From the NCBI RefSeq assembly GCF_002216855.1, contig NZ_CP022356.1, positions 682,001 through 746,000 of the forward strand: a stretch of DNA of 64,000 nt, given 5' to 3'. Of this stretch, positions 48,166-57,563 are shown piece after piece. How positions within the stretch are numbered: the stretch's first letter is position 1; each line of letters opens with the position of its first letter. Under the pieces are notes generated by a model, which was not told where the DNA came from, ran no database searches, and saw nothing but the letters and a program-made list of their open reading frames with translations. This DNA comes from Paraphotobacterium marinum. GTDB taxonomy: Bacteria > Pseudomonadota > Gammaproteobacteria > Enterobacterales > Vibrionaceae. The position numbers and the translations under genes were made by a program.

Positions 48166-49205
48166 ATGAAATCATCTGATTACAAGAGATTGCCTGAGTT
48201 AAAACAGTGTGAGTTAATAAATACAAGGCTTAAATCTCTAAAAAAGAAAACCAATCTATTTTTTTTAAATCTCATATCCTCAACAATATTATTGCTGGAA
48301 ATGTTAAATTACCTATTTATTCTTTTTCTATAGGAAGTATGTCTATTGATAGCCCGTCAATTACTTTTATTGGTGGGATACACGGCCTAGAAAGAATTGG
48401 TTGTCAATTAATTTTATCTTTTTTAAATGGACTGATCCAGAAATGTTATTGGAATTCAGTTCTTTTGGATAGTTTAAGAAAAATAACTATCAATTTTATC
48501 CCGATGGCAAATCCAGCGGGTATTTATTTTAAAAGAAGAGGTAACATCCACAATGTGGATTTAATGAGAAATGCCCCGATCGATAGTAAAGAAAAAACAG
48601 CTTGGTTAGTTGGAGGACACCGAATTTCAAGCTATCTCCCTTGGTATAGAGGAAAAAAAAATGTTATTGAAATTGAAAATGAAACAATAATAGATTACGT
48701 GAAAAAATATTTGTTTCCTCGCCCTTTCAACTTAATTCTCGATTGTCATTCGGGATTTGGTTTACACGATAGGATTTGGTTTCCATACGCTAAAAGTAAA
48801 AAATACCCCATATCAGACATAGGCAAACTTTTTTATTTACGTAAAATGTTTTTTTTAAGTCATCCACATCATAACTATATATTTGAACCACAGTCACAAC
48901 ATTATCTATGTCATGGTGATTTATGGGATTATTTATATGATTTATCTCAAAGTAGTAATAGAATAATACTTCCACTTACTTTAGAAATGGGCTCCTGGGC
49001 ATGGATAAAGAAAAATCCATTGCAAATTTTCAATAGCTTGGGTTTTTTTCATCCTATTAAAAACCATAGAATAAAAAAAGTTATAAATAATCATAATATT
49101 CTTTTTAATTTTTTAATTGATATTGTAATGAACTATAGCAACTGGTATGAAAATAGTCATTTACCACTATATAGAAAAAAGGCAATGACAAAATGGTATA
49201 AATGA
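48166..49205 (+). CDS. M14-type zinc carboxypeptidase (DUF2817-like), frame broken at a T8 run
   Basis: A 346-residue protein once one T is added to the eight-base run at 48259-48266; as written, the frame from the ATG at 48166 stops near 48330 and a second frame covers the rest. The repaired junction reads AGNVKLPIYSFSIGSMSIDSP, in line with the family. The zinc motif HGLE (family HxxE), a later His in LDCHSGFG and the catalytic Glu in LTLEMGSW are intact, so an active metallopeptidase or amidase is likely. The next gene starts immediately after its stop. There is no signal peptide. Confidence 0.78.
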
Positions 49206-49955
49206 ATGAAGGTAACATTAGTTCTCTTAAGAGGTTTAATGCGTGACAAACGACACTGGCGTAGCTTTATATTAGCATTAGAAAAACACAAACATTTTAA
49301 TGTTTTTTGTATTGATTTACCTGGTACAGGAGAGCTTTCTCACATAAAATCACCTTCAAATATAGAAAGTTGTGCTAAGTATCTAAATAAAAATATTCCT
49401 CATTTTGGTATGCCCGTTTATATTATTGGTCTTTCAATGGGGGGAATGGTTGCATCAGAGTTTATGAAAATACAAAATAAAAATAGAATTTTTGGGATTT
49501 TTATCATTAATAGTAGTAATGGTGCATTTAATAAATTTTATCAAAGACTAAATTTTAAAAGTCTTTTATTAATACCTTTTTTTCTAATTCTAAGTGCTAA
49601 ATATCAAGAAAAATTAATAGCTTATTTAACTTCTAATAATTCTAAAATTGTACAAAATGAAATTCAATATTGGTTTATTTATCGAAAACAAAGAAAAATC
49701 ACGACCTTAAATTTTTTAAGACAGTTATATGCAAGTTCTCATTATAAACAATATTTAAAACCCTCAGAAAATATTGTTTTTATTGGCTCAAAAAAAGATC
49801 GCTTAGTTAATTTTAACTGTACAGAAAAATGGGCTAAAGCTTGGCAATCAAAATATTATATACATGAAACAGCTGGACATGATATTCCCTTAGATGATCC
49901 CATATGGTTAATTAAGATTTTACAATCAGAATACATCAGACTCAATAAAGATTAA
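49206..49955 (+). CDS. Alpha/beta hydrolase
   Basis: A 249-residue cytosolic hydrolase. The oxyanion segment LRGLMRDKRHW (residues about 7-17), the nucleophile elbow GLSMGG (Ser near residue 79), a late Asp in FIGSKKDRLV and the catalytic His in TAGHDIPLDDP form a full triad. The substrate is unknown. The ATG directly follows the TGA of the peptidase gene, so the two are coupled and probably act together, perhaps on a peptide or ester taken up through the porin upstream. Confidence 0.88.
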   Translation: MKVTLVLLRGLMRDKRHWRSFILALEKHKHFNVFCIDLPGTGELSHIKSPSNIESCAKYLNKNIPHFGMPVYIIGLSMGGMVASEFMKIQNKNRIFGIFIINSSNGAFNKFYQRLNFKSLLLIPFFLILSAKYQEKLIAYLTSNNSKIVQNEIQYWFIYRKQRKITTLNFLRQLYASSHYKQYLKPSENIVFIGSKKDRLVNFNCTEKWAKAWQSKYYIHETAGHDIPLDDPIWLIKILQSEYIRLNKD

Positions 49956-49956
49956 A

Positions 49957-50598
49957 TTAATGTGATTTTCTGTTTTTTAATTCAAGATTAATCAATTTAA
50001 TTTGCTCAATAGATTCCTGAAATTTCTTGCAATTTTTGTCTTGTTCATTACTCCAAGAAACTTCTTTTTGATCTTTCTGACATTGCTCTTTATAAAATTT
50101 TGCTTGTGATACTAATTTAGTTAACCTCAAATTTAAACTTTTAGTGCTCTCGGATTCAATCTTCTCGAATAAGGAGACATTCATCACTTTAGTTTTCGTT
50201 GAGGTTTCTGTTGAAACTGGTTTAATAGCCTTTTTGGGTTGATTCTTTGTGTCTTTTGGTGCTTGGGGACAACTTGTTTGGGAAACTTGTTTTTTTAGCT
50301 CTTCTATTTTTTTTGTTAATTGTTCATTTTCATCTTTATAAGAAGATAAAGTAGATGAATCTTTTTTAAGCTCACTCAAAAGATTATTATTCATCAGCTC
50401 TAAGTTATTATATTTATCATTCAACTTTTTTCGATTTTCTATTAAATCATCTTTATCTTTTTGTAAAGATGCTATTTGTGCATTATATTTTTCTGAAATA
50501 GAATAGGATTTTTCAGATTTTATGAAAAACAAAATCAAAATACCGACAAAAATACCGAAGAAAAAAAACAACACATTACTCAGATTAAGCTTTTTCAA
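49957..50598 (-). CDS. Membrane-anchored coiled-coil protein of unknown function
   Basis: A 213-residue protein with one N-terminal membrane segment (residues about 8-26) and a long heptad-rich coiled coil (about 30-110), then a proline/lysine/threonine linker and a C-terminal helical region with two cysteines. No enzyme motif is seen. It would project into the periplasm if the N-terminus is cytosolic. It is divergent from a LysR regulator and converges, one base apart, with the hydrolase gene. Confidence 0.75.
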   Translation of the reverse strand: MKKLNLSNVLFFFFGIFVGILILFFIKSEKSYSISEKYNAQIASLQKDKDDLIENRKKLNDKYNNLELMNNNLLSELKKDSSTLSSYKDENEQLTKKIEELKKQVSQTSCPQAPKDTKNQPKKAIKPVSTETSTKTKVMNVSLFEKIESESTKSLNLRLTKLVSQAKFYKEQCQKDQKEVSWSNEQDKNCKKFQESIEQIKLINLELKNRKSH

Positions 50599-50759
50599 GT
50601 AAACTCCAAAATAAATAAATTTTCTACAATTTTATTAAACTTAATCTGTTTTATCAACTATTAAAAATGTTATGACTTAAATTTTACATTTAAGTTACTC
50701 ATTGATTTGGATAGTAATTTAGCATAAAATTAACTTAAACGACTAAAGTTAGCCTTACC

Positions 50760-51650
50760 ATGAAATTAGATGATTTAAATTTATTTAGAATAATTGTTGA
50801 AAATGGAACTTTTACAGCAGCTTCAAGAAAAACACAAATTCCAGTGGCAACCCTTACTAGACATATTCAAGCACTTGAAGATTCGCTCAATATCCGACTT
50901 TTAAATCGACATGCTCGAAAACTTACATTAACAGATGCAGGAACAAAGTTTTACAATGAGACCAGTCCATTGATCCATTTAGCTATTGAAACTGCTGAAA
51001 ATATTGTTGATGAGTTTAAGGGCGCTGCTGGAAAGATTAGAATAGGGGCTTCAACAAATTTAGCAAATAATTTTCTTGAAGAATTATTATTTGAGTTTTT
51101 GAAGGAACATTCATCAATTTCAATTGACCTCCAAGTTTGTAATGACAACGAACAAATGGACGTGATGGATTGGGATGTGATGTTCACTACCGGTTCAATG
51201 AAAGACTCCTCATTAATCGCAAGGAAAATATTTACTTCTAAACTTATTATGGTTGCTAGTCCAAAATACCTAGAAAGCTCTAAACCAGTTAAAGAGCCTA
51301 TTGATTTACATCAGCACCGACTACTTAAGCAAAAAAACAGAATTAGATGGTCTATTGAAAATAAGGATTTGAATCAACATGTTGTTATTGCCGGCAAACC
51401 AAGTTTCGTAAGTTCTGAAATGAATGCAATTAAATCAGCATGTCTTGACAATACCGGAATTGCATTGTTACCAGATAAGTTTTGTTATGAAAGCCTAATA
51501 AACAAACAGTTAATCCAAGTTTTGCCAGAATGGTCTCAAAATGATATTGAATCCTATATTGTTTATAATCACCGTGAAAATCAACCACAAAAACTTAAAC
51601 TTTTCATTGATTTTGTTATTAGATATACTCAAAAACGCAAATTGGATTAG
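50760..51650 (+). CDS. LysR-family transcriptional regulator
   Basis: A 296-residue regulator with the N-terminal winged helix (LNLFRIIVENGTFTAASRKTQIPVATLTRHIQALEDSLNIRLLNRHARKLTLTDAG pattern, residues about 6-60) and a C-terminal periplasmic-binding-like effector domain. The effector is unknown. The divergent neighbour, the coiled-coil gene, is the usual place to look for a target; downstream it faces a racemase-like gene with only a few bases between stops. Confidence 0.92.
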   Translation: MKLDDLNLFRIIVENGTFTAASRKTQIPVATLTRHIQALEDSLNIRLLNRHARKLTLTDAGTKFYNETSPLIHLAIETAENIVDEFKGAAGKIRIGASTNLANNFLEELLFEFLKEHSSISIDLQVCNDNEQMDVMDWDVMFTTGSMKDSSLIARKIFTSKLIMVASPKYLESSKPVKEPIDLHQHRLLKQKNRIRWSIENKDLNQHVVIAGKPSFVSSEMNAIKSACLDNTGIALLPDKFCYESLINKQLIQVLPEWSQNDIESYIVYNHRENQPQKLKLFIDFVIRYTQKRKLD

Positions 51651-51658
51651 AGTAAGAA

Positions 51659-52354
51659 CTAAATCTTTTCATCACCGATCGCAACTTTCACAGCTTCTTG
51701 AGCATGGACATAATTAATATTAATTATGTCCATTTCACTGTTAATTTTTTTAATACTATTTAATATTAAATTATCATTGGTGATGATTGTTTTCACATTT
51801 ACAGCTAAACAGTTATTCACCATTTTTGATAAGATAGTATCGATTTCAAGTGTTGATAAGTCTTCCTTGAATAACTCACATCTTAAAACCTTTGGAATGA
51901 TATGAGTCTTTATATTAAATTTTGATTGGAGCTGATTAAGATAATAACTATTTTCCATTAAATTCCTATCCCCTATAAAGCATACCTTCTTTACATTGAT
52001 ATGCTGTAGGTTGTTTGCTAATGCATCAACCAAACTTAAGACTGGAATATAAATAGATTTTTGAATTTTATTTTCAATTTTATGATTAACATCAGAACTT
52101 ATAATTAAAAAGTCAGCACCACCTAATTCAATGAGTTTAGAAATACCAATTAAATAATCGATTGCTTCATCCCAAGAATCTTTCTCAATAATATTTGATA
52201 AATGTTCATAATCAATGGTTTGAATACATAACCTTGCTGAATGTTGGATGCCTACAGAGTTGACTACTTCAGTATTAATATTAGTATAGTATTCTAATGT
52301 ATCTCTCCAATGCATGCCACCAAGAATACCTATTGTTTTCACAGCTTTTCTCAT
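51659..52354 (-). CDS. Aspartate/glutamate racemase-family protein lacking both catalytic cysteines
   Basis: A 231-residue protein with the fold of YgeA/RacX amino-acid racemases: TIGILGGMHWRDTLEYYTNIN at the N-terminus, LGGADFLIISSDVNHK near residues 78-92 and a C-terminal HAQEAV motif. In the active family the two acid/base cysteines sit in CNTMH and GCTEI motifs; here they align with Ser86 (SSDVNH) and Asn193 (TNDNL). I infer that it cannot racemise by the two-cysteine mechanism and may be a binding or regulatory protein, or a decayed enzyme. The reading frame is otherwise intact. Confidence 0.8.
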   Translation of the reverse strand: MRKAVKTIGILGGMHWRDTLEYYTNINTEVVNSVGIQHSARLCIQTIDYEHLSNIIEKDSWDEAIDYLIGISKLIELGGADFLIISSDVNHKIENKIQKSIYIPVLSLVDALANNLQHINVKKVCFIGDRNLMENSYYLNQLQSKFNIKTHIIPKVLRCELFKEDLSTLEIDTILSKMVNNCLAVNVKTIITNDNLILNSIKKINSEMDIININYVHAQEAVKVAIGDEKI

Positions 52355-52502
52355 TTTTCATTAACATACTTAAATAATAGTTAAGTTATAATAAAACTAA
52401 AATTTGTTTTGGTATTAGTTATTAGTTTATGATATTTGTATAAATAAAAATTCACTAATTAATTGAATTTATTAGAAAAAAAAATTTTTATAAAAAATCT
52501 TA

Positions 52503-53093
52503 TTAATGAGAATTATCATCTTTGTTCGGGTTGATTCCTGCTGTAAGGTTAAATTTCATTGCTTCTTCAAAAGACCATTCCAAAGGAATAAGGTCTTTTT
52601 TATCAACTAAAACAGTAATTCCAGCGATTTGATAACTTAGCTGATACAATACAGGCACAAGCTCTTTTTCCATATTTAGTGCATTGATTTGTTTTGGCGT
52701 TTCATCAGACATTAAAAAACCAACCATGTAAGTTCCATTAGACTGCCTTACTAAAACAGTTTGCCTTTGGTTATGTTCATCTTTATTATTAATCAGTGAG
52801 GTGAAATCTTTTATGCTATTGTAAACAATTTTAATTATAGGAAATTTTATAATTAAATGTTCAACTTTTGAATAACACCATAATATTGGGCTAAAAGAAA
52901 AAATCAAACCAAAAATTATCAATATGAATGAAGTTATTACGAACCCTTCTCCAGGAAAAAGTGAATGGATATGAATTGTCTTTAGCAACATTAAACCTAC
53001 ATTATTAAATGCAACAAAAATGGAATAAAGAATCCATATTAAAATTACCATTGGTAATAAATTAATTAACCCTGACCAAATTTTTTTTATCAT
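52503..53093 (-). CDS. DUF502-family inner-membrane protein
   Basis: About 196 residues with two membrane segments (about 8-35 and 50-80) and a soluble C-terminal domain. LINLLPMVILIWILYSIF, FPIIKIVYNSIKDF near residue 95 and TYMVGFLMSDETP near residue 125 are typical of DUF502 proteins, whose function is unsettled. The ATG at 53093 is used because AGGG lies about nine bases upstream; the frame opens ten codons earlier at a TTG. Confidence 0.85.
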   Translation of the reverse strand: MIKKIWSGLINLLPMVILIWILYSIFVAFNNVGLMLLKTIHIHSLFPGEGFVITSFILIIFGLIFSFSPILWCYSKVEHLIIKFPIIKIVYNSIKDFTSLINNKDEHNQRQTVLVRQSNGTYMVGFLMSDETPKQINALNMEKELVPVLYQLSYQIAGITVLVDKKDLIPLEWSFEEAMKFNLTAGINPNKDDNSH

Positions 53094-53208
53094 ACAAAAT
53101 GCCCTACTTTTTAATTTCAACAATACAAAACTTTAGAAAAAATTTATATAGAATAATTTTATTACAAATGATATAAAAAGAATGAATTAAATTTAAAGGA
53201 TTATTTTA

Positions 53209-54477
53209 ATGATAACAAACGTTGAACCTAAAAGTACAAATAAAATTCAGATCATATTTAATAAAAAAATGCTTTCAATGTTACTTTTAGGTTTTTCATC
53301 AGGTATACCTCTTCAAGTTACAGGGAACAGTATTCTTCTATGGTTTTCCCAAAATGGTTTTTCTATAGAAAAAGTTGGATTTCTAATTTTATTATCATCA
53401 CCGTATTCATACAAATTTTTATGGGCACCTTTTATAGATTATTTGAAGCTGCCTTTTCTAGATAAACGAAGAAGCTGGATTATATTAACTCAAATTTTAT
53501 TGTTTTTAGGTTTCCTATCATTTGCCTTTTTAAATCCACAAATTTCACCTACGGTTATTATCATAATAGCGATTGGCGTAAGCTTTTTTTCTGCGACGCA
53601 AGATATAGCTATTGGCGCCTACCAAGTTGAAGTTTTAGATTCTAATCAAAGAGCTTTAGGGAGCTCCTTATACGTTTTAGGTTATAGAGTAGCTATGTGG
53701 GCCTCAGGAGCAGTATCATTAATAATTGCTGGCATCTATTCTTGGAAATTGGCTTTTTTATTTACAGCATTTTTAATGATTTTTGGAATAATTGGATTAA
53801 TCATTGCTCCAGTCATAAAAAACAGTGAGGTGTTAGAAAGAAAAACATTTTTAAATTCTGTTTACTTACCATTTAAAGAGTTTTTAACTAGGGTTGATTA
53901 CAAAACAGGATTAATCCTGCTTTTTATCATTATTACTTATAAACTATCCGATCAGATAGCTTTTGCTCTGAATACAATTTTTTTTACTAAAGGTTTAGGC
54001 TACAGCTTAGTTGAAATCGCTATTGCTTACAAGACAACCTCTCTATTTGCAAGTATTGCTGGAACTATAATTGGTGGTTTGTTGATGACAAAATATAGCT
54101 TATTTAGATGTTTCTTTACCTTCTGCATTCTGATGGCTATTGCTAATTTATTATACTATTCACTAGCATTAATGGATAAAAACATTTCCTATTTAACCTT
54201 TTGTGTTTTTATTGAATATTTTATTGGAGGCCTTGGAACTTCGGCTTTATTGGCAATGATATTAAGTTTATGTAATAAATCTTTATCCGCAACTCAAATG
54301 GCTTTGTTAACATCTATAGACTCAATTGGTAGAACTTCATTAGGTGGTTGGGTAGGTCTATTTGTTGCGAACTTTGGCTGGGCTAATTTATTTTTAATGA
54401 GCACATCAATAGGGCTGTTTATTAGTTTCATAATATTCATTTCCAAAAAATCAATAGAAAAAATGACGTTCAAATAA
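53209..54477 (+). CDS. ampG: AmpG-family muropeptide permease (MFS)
   Basis: A 422-residue transporter with about 12 membrane segments. LLLGFSSGIPLQVTGNSILLWF near residue 25, YKFLWAPFIDYLKLPFLDKRRSW near residues 66-88 and SATQDIAIGAYQVEVLD near residues 124-140 are AmpG signatures. AmpG brings anhydro-muropeptides from the periplasm into the cytosol for recycling, feeding NagZ (37.8 kb here). AAGGA precedes the ATG. The subfamily also holds related carriers, so the muropeptide substrate is likely but not proven. Confidence 0.88.
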   Translation: MITNVEPKSTNKIQIIFNKKMLSMLLLGFSSGIPLQVTGNSILLWFSQNGFSIEKVGFLILLSSPYSYKFLWAPFIDYLKLPFLDKRRSWIILTQILLFLGFLSFAFLNPQISPTVIIIIAIGVSFFSATQDIAIGAYQVEVLDSNQRALGSSLYVLGYRVAMWASGAVSLIIAGIYSWKLAFLFTAFLMIFGIIGLIIAPVIKNSEVLERKTFLNSVYLPFKEFLTRVDYKTGLILLFIIITYKLSDQIAFALNTIFFTKGLGYSLVEIAIAYKTTSLFASIAGTIIGGLLMTKYSLFRCFFTFCILMAIANLLYYSLALMDKNISYLTFCVFIEYFIGGLGTSALLAMILSLCNKSLSATQMALLTSIDSIGRTSLGGWVGLFVANFGWANLFLMSTSIGLFISFIIFISKKSIEKMTFK

Positions 54478-54501
54478 TTTATAGAATGGAGGATTAGATT
54501 C

Positions 54502-54669
54502 ATGGAAGATATAAATGTTTTCAATTTAACAAATGAAGACAACATAGTTAAGAATAACAATAAAACGAACCCAAATATTAAAGATAACATTCACATTGGC
54601 CTCGTTAAAGATTTATTTTATGAAGAGCTAATTATTATTAATAATTATGAGTCTAGGGATGTATCTTGA
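54502..54669 (+). CDS. Possible small protein (55 residues)
   Basis: A short frame with a strong ribosome site (TGGAGG, nine bases before the ATG), 24 bases after ampG. It encodes an acidic, Asn-rich peptide beginning MEDINVFNLTNEDN and ending NNYESRDVS. It overlaps the 3' end of the opposite regulator gene by 25 bases. No family is recognised. The good ribosome site is the only real support. Confidence 0.35.
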   Translation: MEDINVFNLTNEDNIVKNNNKTNPNIKDNIHIGLVKDLFYEELIIINNYESRDVS

Positions 54670-55928
54670 TTTAAATTATGTTTTTGAAAAAGTCTATAAA
54701 TAGTCGCTCTGGAAACCCCTAGTTCTCTGGCAGCACTCATGATTTTACCATTATGCCTTTCCATTGCTGAGCATAAAATCCACTTTTCTAAGTCATCTTT
54801 CGCCTGTTTTAAACACGCTCCTAAATTCGATGATGACTCTGAAAGATTTAAATCATGAGCATCAATAGAATTTTTGCTTGATGTAATGCTGACACTCTTA
54901 ACTTTCTCATAAAGTTCTCTGACGTTTCCTGGCCACAGATATAAGGCCATATTTTTTTTTGCTTGCTCAGTAAAACTTGAGGGGATTGCATTGTATTTCT
55001 CTTTAAACTTTGCTAAAAAATATTCTGCTAATAAAAGACTATCTTGTCCTCTAGCTGTCAATGTTGGCACTTTGATTTCAATGAAACGGAATAAATTATA
55101 TAGCCTCTCATTTAGAATGTTTGAAAATTTAAATGAGGATAAATCTTGTTTCGACGTAACAAATAGTCTTATTTTAGAATTTGAATATTGTTCTGTTAAA
55201 TTAGATAAAAAATTGTAAACTTCATTTAATTGTTGATTTTCAAATTTATCAATATCATGAATCAAAATGTCTATTGATTCCTTAATATCAGCAAAATGAT
55301 TTATATCATTTTTATCCATCAAAGAATCATGTTTAATATGAATTAATTGATTATGTTTAGTTTGCGCGATTTTGAAAGTTTCTAGGGCAAAAAAAACTTT
55401 CCCAACACCAGAATCCCCAGAAAAAAAAACATTTAAATCAGTATCTGAAATTCGGGAAATTAAGTTTTTTATCTTAAGTGTTGCCTGTGAGTTACCAATT
55501 ATATGTGAATCTGAGTTGGTTTCTGATTCGGTATTGTTCTCTTTATTGCTTAGACTGATACAACCAATTTGATGTTTTATCATCAACTCCATATATTTGT
55601 ATGGTATTGGGAGAGTAAAATAATCAATACAATATTCATATATGAACTTTGATATTTTTAAGTTTTTGGTCTGTGATTGGTTTAAAATTACAAGCCAACG
55701 AATACCATACCATTTTTTAGCTAACCTAGTAATTGATTGAATGCTAAAATGATCACGACTCAAATCAACTATACAGATGACCTTGGTACATATTTGGAAC
55801 TGTTTTTCAAGTGCACGTAAGTCAGAATAATATTCGACGTTACATTTCAGGTAATTAACATCAGGTATTTTCAATTCATTTTTCTTACCTAATATAAAAA
55901 TATTATTGAAATGATTCATATGTAACAT
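54645..55928 (-). CDS. Sigma-54-regulator-like (VpsR/NtrC-type) transcription factor without GAFTGA
   Basis: A protein of about 427 residues: a receiver-like N-terminal domain without a clear phospho-acceptor pocket, an AAA+ domain and a C-terminal Fis-type helix-turn-helix (IMSAARELGVSRATIYRLFQKH). Walker A reads GDSGVGK and the Walker B region IDILIHDIDKF. The region between them lacks the GAFTGA loop needed to contact sigma-54, so it probably works with the housekeeping RNA polymerase, as VpsR does. LYLWPGNVRELYEKV is conserved. The ATG at 55928 has GGAG seven bases before it; the frame opens seven codons earlier. Confidence 0.8.
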   Translation of the reverse strand: MLHMNHFNNIFILGKKNELKIPDVNYLKCNVEYYSDLRALEKQFQICTKVICIVDLSRDHFSIQSITRLAKKWYGIRWLVILNQSQTKNLKISKFIYEYCIDYFTLPIPYKYMELMIKHQIGCISLSNKENNTESETNSDSHIIGNSQATLKIKNLISRISDTDLNVFFSGDSGVGKVFFALETFKIAQTKHNQLIHIKHDSLMDKNDINHFADIKESIDILIHDIDKFENQQLNEVYNFLSNLTEQYSNSKIRLFVTSKQDLSSFKFSNILNERLYNLFRFIEIKVPTLTARGQDSLLLAEYFLAKFKEKYNAIPSSFTEQAKKNMALYLWPGNVRELYEKVKSVSITSSKNSIDAHDLNLSESSSNLGACLKQAKDDLEKWILCSAMERHNGKIMSAARELGVSRATIYRLFQKHNLNQDTSLDS

Positions 55929-56118
55929 CTCGTTACTCCATTCATTCAATTAATTTTTGTGGTCATTTAAAGATAGCATTAAAAAATAAAATTGATAAAT
56001 TAATCTCAAAATTTGTAAAATTACTGCTCAATTTTGGATTATTTATTGGTAGATTAATACACTATGGCTTAAATTATGCTTATTATTTATATAAAATTCA
56101 TAATAACCTAGTTATCAT

Positions 56119-57303
56119 TTAGTTATAGGGTTTTGCTGTTTTATTCATGACATTAAAAGCGTTCTCTAAATCAGCTTCTAAATCTTTAATATTTTCTAAA
56201 CCTATATGAAGTCTTATTAAATTATTTGGTATATATGATGAAGAGTTGACTCTAATTTTTGAAAAATCAGTAATGGGTAGAACCAAGCTTTCATACCCGC
56301 CCCATGAATAACCTATTTTAAAAAGACTTAATGCATCAACAAAAAAGTGAATTTTATCTTTATACTCATCCATTAATTCAAAACTAAATAATCCAGAAGA
56401 GCCACTAAAATATTTTACAAAGTTTTCGTGGCCTAAAGCACTCTTCAAAGCTGGGTGATAAACTTTTTTAACTTCTTTTCTTTTAGAAAGCCATTTTGCT
56501 ATGATGAGCGCGCTTGCTTCGTGTTGTTTAAGCCTAACATGAAGAGTTCTTAAACCTCGCGCAGCTAGATAAACATCATCTGGCGAAACACAATTTCCCA
56601 ATAAATATGCATGATGTTTTAACTTGTTCCAATGCTTTTTATTGGCAGAGGCAACACCCATCATAACATCAGAATGTCCAACAATATATTTTGTTGCTGA
56701 ATGAATTGATATATCTATGCCAAAATCCAGAGGTTTAAAAAAAAGTGGCGTCGCCCATGTGTTATCTATCATGGTAATAAGTTTATATTTTTGTGCAACT
56801 TTAACTAATTTAGAAATATCTTGAATTTCCATTGTAAGTGATGATGGTGACTCTAAAAATAATAAAGTGGTATTTTCTTTTATGTAAGATTCGATATCAT
56901 CTGAAACTAGAGATGGGTAATATGTTACAGAAACACCTAAGTTATTTAAGATGACATTACAAAAATCTCTAGTTGGTTCATAAACAGCATCTGGAAGAAG
57001 TATATGTTGTCCTGTTTTAACAAAAGATAAAATAGATTGCGTTATGGCTGAAGTCCCGCAAGGAAACAGAGTAGAGCCGCTTGCATTTTCTAATTCTCTA
57101 ATTGCCTCTTGAAATGCAAAATGGGTATTTGTACCTCTACGGCCATAAAAAAGTTTATAATCATCCAAGTTTTTTGTTGTATCATTTTTTTCATTTACAG
57201 AGTCAAAAACAATGGTAGATGCTCTTGAAACTGGTACATTCACAAGACCTTGAGTCCATTTCTTATCTCGACCCGATGTAATGACTTTCGTGCTGTCTTT
57301 CAT
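56119..57303 (-). CDS. metC: Cystathionine beta-lyase / Cys-Met metabolism PLP enzyme
   Basis: A PLP-dependent enzyme of about 394 residues. LFPCGTSAI near residue 90, MIDNTWATPLFFKPLDFG near 175-190 and HSATKYIVGHSDVMMG near 198-213 (the Lys in ATKYI binds PLP) are typical; the HSDVMMG wording and C-terminal domain favour MetC over MetB or MetZ. The likely reaction is cystathionine to homocysteine, pyruvate and ammonia. The ATG at 57303 follows AAGGA at a rather long spacing; the open frame extends 11 codons further. No other met genes are adjacent. Confidence 0.85.
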   Translation of the reverse strand: MKDSTKVITSGRDKKWTQGLVNVPVSRASTIVFDSVNEKNDTTKNLDDYKLFYGRRGTNTHFAFQEAIRELENASGSTLFPCGTSAITQSILSFVKTGQHILLPDAVYEPTRDFCNVILNNLGVSVTYYPSLVSDDIESYIKENTTLLFLESPSSLTMEIQDISKLVKVAQKYKLITMIDNTWATPLFFKPLDFGIDISIHSATKYIVGHSDVMMGVASANKKHWNKLKHHAYLLGNCVSPDDVYLAARGLRTLHVRLKQHEASALIIAKWLSKRKEVKKVYHPALKSALGHENFVKYFSGSSGLFSFELMDEYKDKIHFFVDALSLFKIGYSWGGYESLVLPITDFSKIRVNSSSYIPNNLIRLHIGLENIKDLEADLENAFNVMNKTAKPYN

Positions 57304-57506
57304 GATAGTGGATGTCCTTAAAATTATAAAACTCACATAAAATCAATATGATATATTGATTATAATTGAAATGGTTATTAATTCAACTCCCCAATAATTG
57401 TAACCTCTTATTGAGTAATTCTTTTAATAAAAATTTGTCATTTCATATAATAAAGTTCTATGAGTAAATGTTTGTACATCTATATCTTACTAAAAAATTT
57501 TACAGA

Positions 57507-57535
57507 CAAAAAAGGCTTTCAATAATATGAAAGCC
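57507..57535 (-). terminator. Intrinsic terminator of the secDF operon
   Basis: An eight-base stem (GGCTTTCA / TGAAAGCC) with a six-base loop, followed on the minus strand by six Ts. It lies just beyond the secF stop. Confidence 0.88.
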
Positions 57536-57563
57536 CTAATAAACGTATTGAAAGTTTATACAA

